A stretch of 64,000 nucleotides of DNA from Campylobacter volucris. Its GTDB lineage: Bacteria; Campylobacterota; Campylobacteria; Campylobacterales; Campylobacteraceae. The translations under genes and the position numbers were made by a program. Position 1 is the stretch's first letter. Each line of letters starts with the position of its first letter. The stretch spans positions 558,001 through 622,000 of the forward strand of contig NZ_CP043428.1 in NCBI RefSeq assembly GCF_008245045.1, given 5' to 3'. The notes under the pieces were generated by a model. The model worked only from the letters and a program-made list of their open reading frames with translations. It searched no databases and was not told where the DNA came from. This document shows, piece by piece, positions 46,552 to 56,142 of the stretch.

Positions 46552-47592
46552 ATGGTATATGGGATTATTTTTGGTGCAAATTCATACGAGCATGAAATTA
46601 GCATAGTAAGTGCAGTGGTCTTAAAAAAAGTCTTAAAAGCTCAAAAAAAATTTATATTTTGTGATGATAAAAAAGAATTTTATCTTATTGATGAAGCCAA
46701 AATGAATGCAAAGACTTTTAGTAGTGGTGCATATAAAAAGGAAAAACAATTGATTTTAAAGCAGGGTGGTTTTTTTATCAAAAATTTACTTGGCGATAAA
46801 AAAGTTGAAGTAGATATGATGATTAATATCGTTCATGGTAAAGACGGAGAAGATGGTAAAATAGCTGCTTTATTGGATTTTTATGGTTTAAAATACATTG
46901 GTCCAAGATTAGAAGCTAGTGTTTTATCTTTTAATAAAATCTTTACAAAGCTTTATGCAAAAAGTGTTGGGGTTAAAACTCTTGATTATAAGGTTTTAAA
47001 TTTACATCAAGATAAAAATGAAAATATTAATTTTCCTTGTATTTTAAAACCTGCAAGACTTGGTAGTAGTATTGGTATTAGTATAGTTAAAAATGAAGAA
47101 GATTTTAAATATGCAAAAGATATTGCTTATGAATTTGATGATGATATCGTGGTTGAAAATTTTATAAGCAATATAAAAGAATACAATCTTGCAGGATGTA
47201 TGATCAATGATGAATTTTGTTTTTCTATGATAGAAGAACCTAAAAAAAATGAAATTTTAGATTTTGAGCAAAAATATTTAGGTTTTTCAGAGAGTAATAA
47301 AATTAGCGAAGCTGATATTAGCGAGGAATTAAAACAAAAATTAAAAGATAATTTTAGTAAAATTTATAATCCTTTATTTAAAGGTGCTTTAATTCGTTGT
47401 GATTTTTTTGTGATTGATGATGAGGTTTATTTAAATGAAATTAATCCAAATCCAGGTTCATTAGCTAATTATCTTTTTGAAGATTTTACTCAAATTATAA
47501 ATACACTAGCAAAAAATATTAATCTTGAAAAACAAATTAAGATTGATTATAAATTTTTACATAATATTAATGGACAAAAAGGTAAATTATAA
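46552..47592 (+). CDS. ddl: D-alanine-D-alanine ligase
   Basis: A 346-aa ATP-grasp ligase joining two D-alanines for peptidoglycan. The N-terminus [19 protein letters not shown] shows the catalytic glutamate motif (H-E-[IV]-S); [35 protein letters not shown] and [11 protein letters not shown] are the other Ddl signatures. ATG 46552 follows AAAGGA; the TTG three bases earlier is less likely. MurF is encoded three genes later, so its dipeptide product is used by a neighbour. Confidence 0.95.
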   Translation: MVYGIIFGANSYEHEISIVSAVVLKKVLKAQKKFIFCDDKKEFYLIDEAKMNAKTFSSGAYKKEKQLILKQGGFFIKNLLGDKKVEVDMMINIVHGKDGEDGKIAALLDFYGLKYIGPRLEASVLSFNKIFTKLYAKSVGVKTLDYKVLNLHQDKNENINFPCILKPARLGSSIGISIVKNEEDFKYAKDIAYEFDDDIVVENFISNIKEYNLAGCMINDEFCFSMIEEPKKNEILDFEQKYLGFSESNKISEADISEELKQKLKDNFSKIYNPLFKGALIRCDFFVIDDEVYLNEINPNPGSLANYLFEDFTQIINTLAKNINLEKQIKIDYKFLHNINGQKGKL

Positions 47593-47594
47593 TT

Positions 47595-47822
47595 ATGACC
47601 ACTTTTAGCAAAGATGAAATTTATACTGCAACTGAAGTGGTAAGAAATTTTAGCACCATACTTGAAAAAACTAAAAAAAGTGAAAATGGTAGGCTTGTTA
47701 TAGTTAAAAATAATAAATTTGAAGCTGTTTTGCTTAGTTTTGAAGAATATGAGCGTTTGAGTGAAGCTGTAATGCTTTTAGAAAATATTTATAAGCAAAA
47801 GGCAAACGATGGCAAAGACTAG
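47595..47822 (+). CDS. Phd/YefM-family antitoxin-like protein
   Basis: A 75-aa protein: TATEVVRNFSTILEKTKKSENGRLVIVKNNKFEAVLLSFEEYERLSEAV. The order of an N-terminal helix-strand DNA-binding segment (R-N-F-S-x-x-[IL]), the hydrophobic [ILV]-V-K-N-N-K strand, and L-x-S-x-E-E-Y-E-x-L is typical of Phd/YefM antitoxins. No toxin (Doc, RelE or YoeB type) lies beside it. It overlaps the hydrolase gene by 14 bp, so it may be a housekeeping regulator rather than part of a toxin pair. Confidence 0.75.
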   Translation: MTTFSKDEIYTATEVVRNFSTILEKTKKSENGRLVIVKNNKFEAVLLSFEEYERLSEAVMLLENIYKQKANDGKD

Positions 47823-48552
47823 AGTGTATTCTAATGGCTATTTTTATAATCTAAGTTATGAAATTTTAAATTTACAATGCAAAAATACCATGCTTATCTT
47901 ACATGGTTGGGGAGCTAATAAAGAGCTTATGAAACAAGCTTTTGGCCAATATTTAAAAGATTACAAACAAATTTATCTTGATTTGCCTGGTTTTGGTAAT
48001 TCAAGCACCGATGTAGCTATGGATTCTTATGCTTATGCAAGAGTTGTAGAGGATTTTATAAAAACTCTTGAAATTAAGGTCGATTTTTTAATGGGTCATT
48101 CTTTTGGTGGAAAAGTTGCTACTTTGATGTGTAAGCAACATGCTTATAAGGGTTTGATTTTGCTTTCTAGTGCGGGTGTGGTTTTGCCAAAAAGTTTTAA
48201 GGTTAAATTTAAAATTGCACTTTTTAAAATTTTAAAACATTTTCCATATAGCGATAATATTAGAAAATTTTTCATCAGTAAAGATGCTCAAGGTATGAAT
48301 GAGATTATGTATGAAACTTTTAAAAAAGTTGTCAATGAAAATTTAGAGCAAGAATTTCAAAGCTTATCTAATCCTATTTTGATTTTTTGGGGCAATGAAG
48401 ATAAAGCCACGCCGTTAAAAAGTGGAGCTATAATACATTCTTTAGCAAAAAAAGGAAAATTTTATTCTTTAGAAGGCGATCATTTTTTCTTTTTAAAGCA
48501 TGCTCAATTTATCAGTGAAACAATCGATAAGGAATTTGCAATTAATGCTTGA
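47809..48552 (+). CDS. Alpha/beta hydrolase
   Basis: A 247-aa hydrolase. LILHGWGANKELM gives the oxyanion HG, and GHSFGGK (around residue 94) is the nucleophile elbow with Ser. NEDKATPLKSG carries the acidic residue and GDHFFFL the catalytic histidine. No signal peptide, so cytoplasmic. Substrate unknown. It overlaps the antitoxin-like gene by 14 bp and murF by 8 bp. Confidence 0.88.
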   Translation: MAKTRVYSNGYFYNLSYEILNLQCKNTMLILHGWGANKELMKQAFGQYLKDYKQIYLDLPGFGNSSTDVAMDSYAYARVVEDFIKTLEIKVDFLMGHSFGGKVATLMCKQHAYKGLILLSSAGVVLPKSFKVKFKIALFKILKHFPYSDNIRKFFISKDAQGMNEIMYETFKKVVNENLEQEFQSLSNPILIFWGNEDKATPLKSGAIIHSLAKKGKFYSLEGDHFFFLKHAQFISETIDKEFAINA

Positions 48553-49945
48553 AATTATTTCTTTTTTGAGTTTAAATTTTATTATAGGTTTTTATTTGAT
48601 TTTGGCTTTGCAATGGTATTCTTATAAATTTAGTAGGATTTTCTTGCATTTTGCTAAACCTTTGTGGCATGTATATTTTATCTTTATTCCATATGTATTT
48701 TTTATTTTTTCTTTATATATCAATAATTTTTTACCATATTTAATCGCGTTTGTATGTTGTTTGGCTTATGGTGTGTATTTATATAAAAATTTAGATAAAA
48801 AATTAGTTTTTACAGCTAGAATTAAACGATATTTTTTGTGTTTGTTTGTATTTAGTGTAGTTTTTGTAAATTTTCATTATTTAGGATTAGAAGCATTAAT
48901 CTGTGCTTTTGTATGCAGTTTTTTAATAGAAAAAATCAACCAATTGTATTTTATACAAAAGGCTAAGAAAAAAATTTTTGCAAATGATGATTTAAAGATT
49001 ATTTTAATTACCGCAAGTTTTGGTAAAACAAGTATAAAAAATTTTTTATATGAACTTTTAAAAGAGCAATATATTTGCTATAAAACCCCACGAAGCGTAA
49101 ATACTTTTTTAGGAATTATCAAAGATATAAACGAAAATTTAAATCCAAATACTCAAATTTACATAGTTGAAGCAGGTGCTAGAAAACAAAATGATATTTT
49201 AGAAATCACTCAATTTTTAAATCCTCAATTTTGCATAGTAGGGGAGATAGGTTTGGCTCATCTTGAGTATTTTAAAACCCGAGAAAATATACGCAAGACT
49301 AAATTAGAAGCATTAAATTCAAAGCGTTTGGAAAAATATTTTCTTCACTCAAGTACTTTATATAAGGATGAATTTTATGATAATTTTTTAACTCAAGTGC
49401 AAGCTAGTTTAGATGGATTGCAATTTAAGATGAAACTTGATAATCAAGAATATAGTTTTTACACGCCATTACTTGGAGCTTTTAATGCTTATAATTTAAG
49501 TGCGTGTATAGCGATGAGTTATTATTTAAAAGTGGATATAAATGATATTGTTAAAAATGTGGCTAAATTAAAACCTGTAGAGCATAGATTGGAAATTATT
49601 TCAAAAGAGCCTAAATTTATCATTGATGATGGTTTTAATGGAAATTTTAAAGGTATGAGTCAAAGTTATGAGCTTTGTAAAACTTATCAAGGTCGTAGAG
49701 TGCTTGTCACACCTGGTATAGTTGAAGTTAATGAAGAAGAAAATATCAAGCTTTGTAAGATTATTAACGAGTGTTTTGATTTTGTGATTATCACTTCAGA
49801 AGTAAATAGTCAAATTTTAAACAAATACATCGAGCTTGAAAATATTGTTTTAAAAGATAAAACTAAATTGGTAGAAACTTTGGCTAATTTTACAAAAAAT
49901 GGAGATTTGATTTTATTTTCAAATGATGCACCAAGTTTTATGTAA
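48545..49945 (+). CDS. murF: MurF (UDP-MurNAc-tripeptide D-Ala-D-Ala ligase) with N-terminal membrane domain
   Basis: A 466-aa protein. Its first 145 residues form about five transmembrane segments; a Mur-ligase ATP-binding loop follows in ITASFGKTSIKNFLYE (about 159-174), then SVNTFLGI, VEAGARKQNDI and, in the C-terminal domain, KPVEHRLEI and DDGFNGNFKGMSQS. It adds the Ddl product to the peptidoglycan precursor. E. coli MurF has no membrane part; the fusion is a feature of this branch. ATG 48545 has AAGGA upstream; an earlier in-frame ATG at 48500 lies inside the hydrolase gene. Confidence 0.9.
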   Translation: MLEIISFLSLNFIIGFYLILALQWYSYKFSRIFLHFAKPLWHVYFIFIPYVFFIFSLYINNFLPYLIAFVCCLAYGVYLYKNLDKKLVFTARIKRYFLCLFVFSVVFVNFHYLGLEALICAFVCSFLIEKINQLYFIQKAKKKIFANDDLKIILITASFGKTSIKNFLYELLKEQYICYKTPRSVNTFLGIIKDINENLNPNTQIYIVEAGARKQNDILEITQFLNPQFCIVGEIGLAHLEYFKTRENIRKTKLEALNSKRLEKYFLHSSTLYKDEFYDNFLTQVQASLDGLQFKMKLDNQEYSFYTPLLGAFNAYNLSACIAMSYYLKVDINDIVKNVAKLKPVEHRLEIISKEPKFIIDDGFNGNFKGMSQSYELCKTYQGRRVLVTPGIVEVNEEENIKLCKIINECFDFVIITSEVNSQILNKYIELENIVLKDKTKLVETLANFTKNGDLILFSNDAPSFM

Positions 49946-49948
49946 GAA

Positions 49949-49972
49949 TGTTTGGCTTAAAAAGGCCAAACA
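49949..49972. terminator. Hairpin between murF and flgH
   Basis: TGTTTGGC (49949-49956) pairs with GCCAAACA (49965-49972) around an 8-base A-rich loop. The stem overlaps the last codons of flgH and could stop both convergent transcripts. No long T-run follows. Confidence 0.5.
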
Positions 49973-50658
49973 GTTTCCATAAATTTTGTTCCCCAAGGTT
50001 TGCGGGTAGATTTGTCTATATCGCCTTCGGTTTTATAAAGAATTTTTGCATCAGCAATGTATTTACTATCTATCATATTATCTTGAGAAATATCATAAGG
50101 TCTTATAACGCCACTAAGTTGGATAATTTGTTTTTCACCATTTATCAAAAGCTCTCTACTTCCTTCTATGAAATAATTTCCATTAGATAATACTTTGATT
50201 ACTCTTGCTGAAATGGTTGTTTGGAAATTTTCACTTCTAGTTTGAGTTCCTGTGCCTTGATATTGTGAAGTGCTAGCAGTTTTGTAGCCTACATTGGTAT
50301 AATCATTTAAAAAATCCCTTGCTTTGCTAAGTCCAGCTCCTGTTGTGATTTGTCCACCGCCTAAATTGACATTGTTGTTTTTGCTAGTGGCTTTAGAGCC
50401 TTGTGAATTTTGTGTAGCAGTTTCTCTAATTACTACAGTTACTAAGTCATTTACATTCATAGCTTTTTTATCAGAAAATAATGGATTATCTCCTTTTCCA
50501 AAAAGCGAGCCAGGATTGGTTTGCGTGTTATGATTTTGCTTTGGTGCAAGTTCTTCTACATAAGCAGGTGGTTTCATGTTAATATGTGGATCTACCGTAG
50601 CGCTACAACCAATCATTACCAAAGGTAACATATATAAACTAACATTTTTAAATTTCAT
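49957..50658 (-). CDS. flgH: Flagellar L-ring protein FlgH (lipoprotein)
   Basis: A 233-aa outer-membrane lipoprotein with MKFKNVSLYMLPLVMIGC (lipidated Cys18). The body carries GSLFGKGDNPLFSDKKAMNVNDLVTVVIRE in sections matching the FlgH start, and IEGSRELLINGEKQIIQLSGVIRPYDI, the family signature. It forms the L ring around the flagellar rod. It stands alone on the minus strand between murF and pta; I see no obvious sigma-28 or sigma-54 promoter. Confidence 0.95.
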   Translation of the reverse strand: MKFKNVSLYMLPLVMIGCSATVDPHINMKPPAYVEELAPKQNHNTQTNPGSLFGKGDNPLFSDKKAMNVNDLVTVVIRETATQNSQGSKATSKNNNVNLGGGQITTGAGLSKARDFLNDYTNVGYKTASTSQYQGTGTQTRSENFQTTISARVIKVLSNGNYFIEGSRELLINGEKQIIQLSGVIRPYDISQDNMIDSKYIADAKILYKTEGDIDKSTRKPWGTKFMETVWPF

Positions 50659-50739
50659 AAATTATAACCTTATCTTAGTATGATGAATTTTAAAATTATT
50701 ATATTACAAAAAAACAATTAATTTGCTAAAAAGAAGGAA

Positions 50740-52197
50740 ATGATGAATTCAGTTTTTATTTTAAATTATGATGAAAAATTAGTTCATTCTTGTATTGATA
50801 AAATCAATACCGATGTTGTTTTTTATTTTCCAGTTTTAAACAATTTCGTCAAAGAAAAAGTAGAAAAATTATGTCATGATAAACAAATTAATTTTAATTT
50901 TTCTTATACTTTTGATAATGAAAATTACAAAACAATTATGGTAAAAAATTCAAGCGATTTTTTTAAAAAAATCATAGAAGATTTTGAAAAAATTAAAGCA
51001 AATCATCATACAATAAGCTTTGGCGTGTATGATTTTGGATTAATGGGTGATTTAAATTTAAATATATCTTTGGCTAAAGAATTAAATACTCCTTTATACG
51101 CAAAAGAAAACAAAGATTATGAAATTTTACATTTTTTATTAGAGCAAAAATTAAAAAATTTTGTATTGTTAAAAAATGATGAAGATTTTTCTTTGATTGA
51201 TTCTTATACTTATAAAACAAAGGCAAGATTTTCCTATGAGCTTTTTGAAAAAGCAAAGTCTAATAAAAAAACCATAGTTTTACCAGAAAGTTTTGATGAA
51301 AGAATTTTAAGAGCAAGTGAATTTTTAGTGCAAAATGATATTGTTGATTTGATTTTGCTCGGTGATAGTAATGAAATTTGTTCTAAAGCCAATGCTTTAA
51401 ATATTAAAATTGATGGTGTGCGTATTATAAATCCAAAAAATTCACAATATAATGAAGAATTTGAAGAACTTTTATATGAAGCAAGGAAAAATAAAGGTAT
51501 GAGCAAAGAAGAGGCAAAAAATCTCATCCAAGATAAAACATATTTTGGTACTATGTTGGTTCATACTAACAAAGCTCATGCTATGGTAAGTGGAGCAAGC
51601 ACCACAACAGCACAAACTATACGCCCAGCTTTACAACTTATTAAAACTAAAAGCGATGTGAGTTCTGTTTCAGGTATGTTTTTTATGTCTTTAGAAGATC
51701 AAGTGTATGTCTTTGCAGATTGTGCGGTTATGCCAAATCCTACTTCTGAGCAGCTTGCAGAGCTTGCATATGTGAGTGCAAATAGCGCAAAAGCTTTTGG
51801 ACTTGATCCAAAAGTAGCCTTGCTTTCATATTCTAGTGGTGATAGTGGTAGTGGAATAAGTGTAGATTTGGTAAAAAAAGCTGTAGAAATTGCAAAAGAA
51901 AAGTATCCACAATATTTAATTGATGGTCCTATACAATTTGATGCAGCAGTAGATATAATGACTGCAAAAAGCAAAATGCCAAATTCTAAAGTAGCAGGTC
52001 ATGCTAATGTATTTATATTTCCAGATTTAAATGCTGCAAATATATGCTATAAAGCAGTTCAAAGAACAGCTAATTCTTTAGCCATAGGTCCAGTTTTACA
52101 AGGTCTTAAAAAGCCAGTAAATGATTTAAGCAGGGGTTGTTTGGTTGAAGATATTATTAATACTGTAGTTTTAAGTGCAATTCAAGCGCAAGAATAA
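50740..52197 (+). CDS. pta: Phosphate acetyltransferase with short N-terminal domain
   Basis: A 485-aa enzyme converting acetyl-CoA and phosphate to acetyl phosphate. The catalytic PTA_PTB domain spans about 165-485 (IVLPESFDERILRASEFLVQ, HAMVSGASTTTAQTIRPALQ, SYSSGDSGSGISVDLVKKA, DGPIQFDAAVD). The first 160 residues are far shorter than in the 714-aa E. coli enzyme, and I see no P-loop in them. ATG 50743 may be the real start, as it is better spaced from AAGGA than ATG 50740. ackA follows after 8 bp. Confidence 0.93.
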   Translation: MMNSVFILNYDEKLVHSCIDKINTDVVFYFPVLNNFVKEKVEKLCHDKQINFNFSYTFDNENYKTIMVKNSSDFFKKIIEDFEKIKANHHTISFGVYDFGLMGDLNLNISLAKELNTPLYAKENKDYEILHFLLEQKLKNFVLLKNDEDFSLIDSYTYKTKARFSYELFEKAKSNKKTIVLPESFDERILRASEFLVQNDIVDLILLGDSNEICSKANALNIKIDGVRIINPKNSQYNEEFEELLYEARKNKGMSKEEAKNLIQDKTYFGTMLVHTNKAHAMVSGASTTTAQTIRPALQLIKTKSDVSSVSGMFFMSLEDQVYVFADCAVMPNPTSEQLAELAYVSANSAKAFGLDPKVALLSYSSGDSGSGISVDLVKKAVEIAKEKYPQYLIDGPIQFDAAVDIMTAKSKMPNSKVAGHANVFIFPDLNAANICYKAVQRTANSLAIGPVLQGLKKPVNDLSRGCLVEDIINTVVLSAIQAQE

Positions 52198-52205
52198 GGA
52201 GAAAA

Positions 52206-53390
52206 ATGAAAATTTTAGTTTTAAATTCAGGTTCTTCATCGATCAAATTTAAGCTTTTTGATAATGATGAAGCGATAGCTTCGGGTTTGGTTGAAAAAAT
52301 AGGTGAGAAAATCTCAAACATAGAATTAAAAAATTTGAAAACTTCAGAAAAAATTCAAAGAGAATTAGCCATAAAAAATCACGAAGAGGGAATAAAACTT
52401 GTAAATGAGTTATTTGCTCAAAGTGGAATTTTAAGTGATTTAAGTGAGCTTGATGGTTGTGGGCATAGGGTTGTTCATGGAGGTTCAAATTTAACCAAAC
52501 ACTGCATTGTTAATGATGATGTTTTAAAAGAAATTGAAAGAATTTCTCATATGGCCCCACTACATAATCCTGCGCATTTAGTAGGCATTAAAACTATGAT
52601 GAGTGCTGCTAAAAATGTTCCAAATGTAACAGTTTTTGATACAGCTTTTCATCAAAGTATGCCAGATTATGCTTATATGTATGCACTTCCTTATGAATAC
52701 TATGAAAAACATCAAATAAGAAAATATGGATTTCACGGGACTTCGCACTCTTATGTGAGTAAGCAAGCTGCTAAGATGCTTGGTAAAGATATAAATGATT
52801 TTAATGCAATTAGTGCTCATTTGGGAAATGGCGCTAGTGTTTGTGCTATAGAAAATGGAAAATGTGTTGATACTTCTATGGGTTTAACTCCTTTAGAGGG
52901 ATTAATCATGGGAACTAGATGTGGTGATATGGATCCAGCTGTATTACCTTTTTTATCTAAAGAATTAAATTTAAGCACCGATGAACTTGATGTTATTATG
53001 AATAAAAAAAGTGGTGTATATGGAATTTGTGGTTATAATGATTTTAGGGATATACATGCGCAAATTGAACAAAATGATGATAAAGCAAGACTTGCTTTAG
53101 ATATGTTTTGTTACCGATTAGCTAAGTATATTGGTTCATATTATGCTATTTTACCTAGAGTAGATGCATTAATTTTTACTGCAGGTATAGGAGAAAATGA
53201 CTCCAAAGTAAGAGAAAAAGTGTGTAAAAGATTAGAGCATTTAGGCTTTAAAATTGATACAACTAAAAATGCAAATTTAAGAAGTGGGCAAATTAGCCAA
53301 GAAAATTCTAATATAGATATATTGATAGTTCCTACTGAAGAAGAATTAGAAATTGCAAAAATTACAGCAAATCTTATAAATTGTAGATAA
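52206..53390 (+). CDS. ackA: Acetate kinase
   Basis: A 394-aa kinase turning acetyl phosphate and ADP into acetate and ATP. MKILVLNSGSSSIKFKLFD is the first signature, GHRVVHGG carries the substrate arginine, RKYGFHGTSHSYV the catalytic His and Arg, and FTAGIGENDSKVRE the adenine site. With pta it forms the acetate overflow pathway. AAGGAG precedes the ATG. Confidence 0.97.
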   Translation: MKILVLNSGSSSIKFKLFDNDEAIASGLVEKIGEKISNIELKNLKTSEKIQRELAIKNHEEGIKLVNELFAQSGILSDLSELDGCGHRVVHGGSNLTKHCIVNDDVLKEIERISHMAPLHNPAHLVGIKTMMSAAKNVPNVTVFDTAFHQSMPDYAYMYALPYEYYEKHQIRKYGFHGTSHSYVSKQAAKMLGKDINDFNAISAHLGNGASVCAIENGKCVDTSMGLTPLEGLIMGTRCGDMDPAVLPFLSKELNLSTDELDVIMNKKSGVYGICGYNDFRDIHAQIEQNDDKARLALDMFCYRLAKYIGSYYAILPRVDALIFTAGIGENDSKVREKVCKRLEHLGFKIDTTKNANLRSGQISQENSNIDILIVPTEEELEIAKITANLINCR

Positions 53391-53418
53391 AATCTTGAGT
53401 AAAATTACTCAAGATTTG
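53391..53418. terminator. Bidirectional terminator between ackA and metQ
   Basis: AAATCTTGAGTAA (53391-53403) is followed two bases later by its exact complement (53406-53418), between the convergent ends of ackA and metQ. Confidence 0.7.
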
Positions 53419-53420
53419 GT

Positions 53421-54191
53421 TTAAAATGCAGGTATTACTGAGCCATTGTATTTTTGATTGATATAATCTTTTACTTTTTGACTTTGCAAAGCTTGGCTTA
53501 AAGCTTTAATTTTCTCATCATTTTCATGACCTTCTTTTATAACAAGTATATTTACATAAGGGCTTTGACCATCTTCGATTAAGACACTATCTTTAGCTGG
53601 ATTTAAATCCGCTGATAAAGCATAATTTGAATTAATAACCGCAAAATCTACATCTTCTAAAGATCTTGGAAGTTGAGCTGCTTTTAATTCTACAAATTTG
53701 ATTTTTTTAGGATTATCAATGATATCAACAGGGGTTTTTAAAGCACTATCTTTAAATTTAACTAAACCCGCTTTTGCGATAATATCTAAAGCTCTACTTT
53801 CATTTGTTGGATCATTTGGCACAGCTATAGTCGCACCGTTTGGTAATTCATCAATACTTTTAAATTTTTTAGAATAAACAGCCATTGGTTCTATATGAAC
53901 TGCTGCAACTTTTACTAGTTTGGTTCCTTTATTTTTGTTAAATTCTTCTAAATAAGGTATGTGTTGGAAAAAATTTGCATCAATTTCGCCACCATCAACC
54001 GCTAAATTAGGTAAAACATAATCAGTAAATTCTTTAATTTCTAGCTTGTATCCTTTTTGTTCTAAATCAGGTTTGATTTGTTCTAAAATTTCTGCATGAG
54101 GAACAGGAGTAGCAGCTACGGTGATGATTTCGCTAGCAAATAAACTTGCACCTAAAAGTGTATTTAAAGCAATAAATTTTAATAAATTCAT
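53421..54191 (-). CDS. metQ: Methionine ABC transporter substrate-binding protein MetQ
   Basis: A 256-aa periplasmic binding protein with a signal peptide (MNLLKFIALNTLLGASLFAS) but no lipobox cysteine. The NlpA/MetQ family pattern is clear: VAATPVPHAEILEQIKPDLE, VDGGEIDANFFQHIPYLEEF, and DVDFAVINSNYAL. It delivers methionine to MetNI. It has its own -10 box and is separated from metI by a glycosyltransferase gene. Confidence 0.92.
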   Translation of the reverse strand: MNLLKFIALNTLLGASLFASEIITVAATPVPHAEILEQIKPDLEQKGYKLEIKEFTDYVLPNLAVDGGEIDANFFQHIPYLEEFNKNKGTKLVKVAAVHIEPMAVYSKKFKSIDELPNGATIAVPNDPTNESRALDIIAKAGLVKFKDSALKTPVDIIDNPKKIKFVELKAAQLPRSLEDVDFAVINSNYALSADLNPAKDSVLIEDGQSPYVNILVIKEGHENDEKIKALSQALQSQKVKDYINQKYNGSVIPAF

Positions 54192-54226
54192 GATTGCTCC
54201 TTTTGATAAATTTTGATATGCTTTAG

Positions 54227-54232
54227 ATTATA
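54227..54232 (-). promoter_or_regulatory. -10 box for metQ
   Basis: TATAAT on the minus strand, 36 bases before the metQ ATG. It implies that metQ can be expressed apart from the valS-metN-metI run. Confidence 0.5.
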
Positions 54233-54267
54233 ATATAAAAATATTAATAAGATAATTTAGGTTTGTT

Positions 54268-55473
54268 TTACTTATTTTTGTGAATTTGAGACATTTTTTT
54301 TAATTGTTTAATGAAGATAAAATATCCTCCTTTACGCCAATTTTTTTGAGCGCGTATGAGTTTTTTACCTATTTTATAAGAATATGAGCGTTTATTTTGC
54401 AAGCCTTCGGTAGGATAATCTTCATAAGTTTTCAAAGGAGGCAATTTAAGATGAGGATTATTTTTAATATCTTCTTGGAATTTTTTAGCAATATTTTTAT
54501 GTTGGTAATAAATTCTTAAAAGTGTATAAGGGAGTAAAAAAATCTTTTTTTTATTTTTTGCTGCATCTATGATGGCATATCCTAGTTTATATGAAAGATG
54601 GTATTTGATTCTTTGTTTAGCTTGTTTTTTATCTATTTGAATTTTTCCTTGATATTTACTTCCGCCAAGTTCTTGCCATTGCTCATAGTATTTTTGCCAA
54701 CTTGGCCAAGTTTGATTGCATAATGAGCTATTCCAAAATCGACTATTGGTCCCACTTGCATGCACTAAAGAAGCATTTTGCATCATATTGGTAAGATAAT
54801 GAGTGCTTCCTGTGTATTTATCTTTTAAATTTTTGACTTTAAAATTATTTTGCAAAAGCATTAATGAAAATACGCCCTGATCTTGAACATTGAATTTATT
54901 TTTTGATAAATAAGTGTAGATGAAATTATAGCATTTTAATGGATCTTCTATAAGATCAGTAAAAACCAAAATACCTGTTTGATAAACACATTTATTAGGA
55001 TAATTATTTTCTAAAGGTAATGCGGTTTTAATCAAAGTTTTGCCTAATCTTGCTCCAAAATGATATTTTTTACTTCGCAAACGATAAAGTTCGCTAATAT
55101 CTTTTAACAACAATACATCAAAATCAAGATAAATAATACACTCGCATTCATGTAAAAACTTAAATGCTTCAAATCTAGCAAAAGCCATATGAGTCCATCT
55201 TTTAATAAAAAACAAATCTGAAATTTTATCTTGGCTTTTGTCTTGATTTATAAGTTTAGTAAAATGTTCTTGGGTAAATAGTATAAATTTAATAGTTTTA
55301 TTTTTGACAATTTTTTTCATTATGTCTTGATCTTGAGTGGAAAAACCATCATGGATGATATAAAATATATCTATTTTTTCACTCATTACATCCATAATGT
55401 TAATGAGTAAAGTTCCTATTGTAAAACTTGAATTTTTAGTTGCAGCCAGTAAAATTCCTAGTTTGTATTTCAT
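54268..55473 (-). CDS. Glycosyltransferase family 8-like
   Basis: A 401-aa protein. The N-terminus is a nucleotide-sugar fold (GILLAATKNSSFTIGTLLINI), the metal-binding D-x-D is in CIIYLDFDVLLLKD (about 120), VYQTGILVF and FNVQDQGVF follow, and VHASGTNSRFWNS matches the GT8 H-x-x-G region. A basic C-terminal tail (residues 270-401) could bind membrane. GT8 enzymes add hexoses to lipooligosaccharide cores; the acceptor here is unknown. It starts 3 bp after metI, so it is read with the methionine transporter genes. Confidence 0.78.
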   Translation of the reverse strand: MKYKLGILLAATKNSSFTIGTLLINIMDVMSEKIDIFYIIHDGFSTQDQDIMKKIVKNKTIKFILFTQEHFTKLINQDKSQDKISDLFFIKRWTHMAFARFEAFKFLHECECIIYLDFDVLLLKDISELYRLRSKKYHFGARLGKTLIKTALPLENNYPNKCVYQTGILVFTDLIEDPLKCYNFIYTYLSKNKFNVQDQGVFSLMLLQNNFKVKNLKDKYTGSTHYLTNMMQNASLVHASGTNSRFWNSSLCNQTWPSWQKYYEQWQELGGSKYQGKIQIDKKQAKQRIKYHLSYKLGYAIIDAAKNKKKIFLLPYTLLRIYYQHKNIAKKFQEDIKNNPHLKLPPLKTYEDYPTEGLQNKRSYSYKIGKKLIRAQKNWRKGGYFIFIKQLKKMSQIHKNK

Positions 55474-55476
55474 AAA

Positions 55477-56142
55477 TTATCTTTTTGTTATTTTATAGAG
55501 TAAATTTCCTATTAATTGTATGATTTGCACTAAAATGATTAAAATTATTACAGTTTGTATCATGATTTGGGTGTTAAATCTTTCATAACCATAGCGTATA
55601 GCCACATCTCCTAAACCTCCTCCTCCAACAGTTCCTGCCATAGCAGAAAAACCTACAACTACGATTAAAATCATGGTTGTACCATTAATGATACTTGGAA
55701 GTGCTTCATTAAGCATGACTTTAAAAATGATTTGAGTTTTACTTGCTCCATAAGATCTTGCAGCTTCTATAATGCCTTGATCAATTTCCTTAAAAGCACT
55801 TTCTATCATCTTAGCTAAATACGGAGCTATTCCTATAGTAAGAGGGACTATAGTTGCTGTTGTTCCAATGCTCATACCAACGATATATTTAGTAAATGGG
55901 CTTAAAACTACAATTAAAATCAAAAATGGAAAAGATCTTAATATGTTAATGATAAAATCAAGCACATTATAAATACTTTTATTTTCACATAATCCTCCTT
56001 TATCTGTAACGGTAAGCATTATAGCAGGGATTATAGCGATTAAAAAAGCCAAAAAAGTCGAAACAAAACTCATATATAAAGTTTCTAACAAAGCTGGATA
56101 TAAAATATTTTCAAAATTGATTAAAATGGTTTCTAAATTCAT
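55477..56142 (-). CDS. metI: Methionine ABC transporter permease MetI
   Basis: A 221-aa permease with five transmembrane segments. The EAA loop is [20 protein letters not shown] (about 140-159). It forms the channel with MetN. ATG 56142 overlaps the metN stop as ATGA and has GGGAGC upstream; a start at 56154 would lie in metN without a ribosome site. Confidence 0.93.
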   Translation of the reverse strand: MNLETILINFENILYPALLETLYMSFVSTFLAFLIAIIPAIMLTVTDKGGLCENKSIYNVLDFIINILRSFPFLILIVVLSPFTKYIVGMSIGTTATIVPLTIGIAPYLAKMIESAFKEIDQGIIEAARSYGASKTQIIFKVMLNEALPSIINGTTMILIVVVGFSAMAGTVGGGGLGDVAIRYGYERFNTQIMIQTVIILIILVQIIQLIGNLLYKITKR

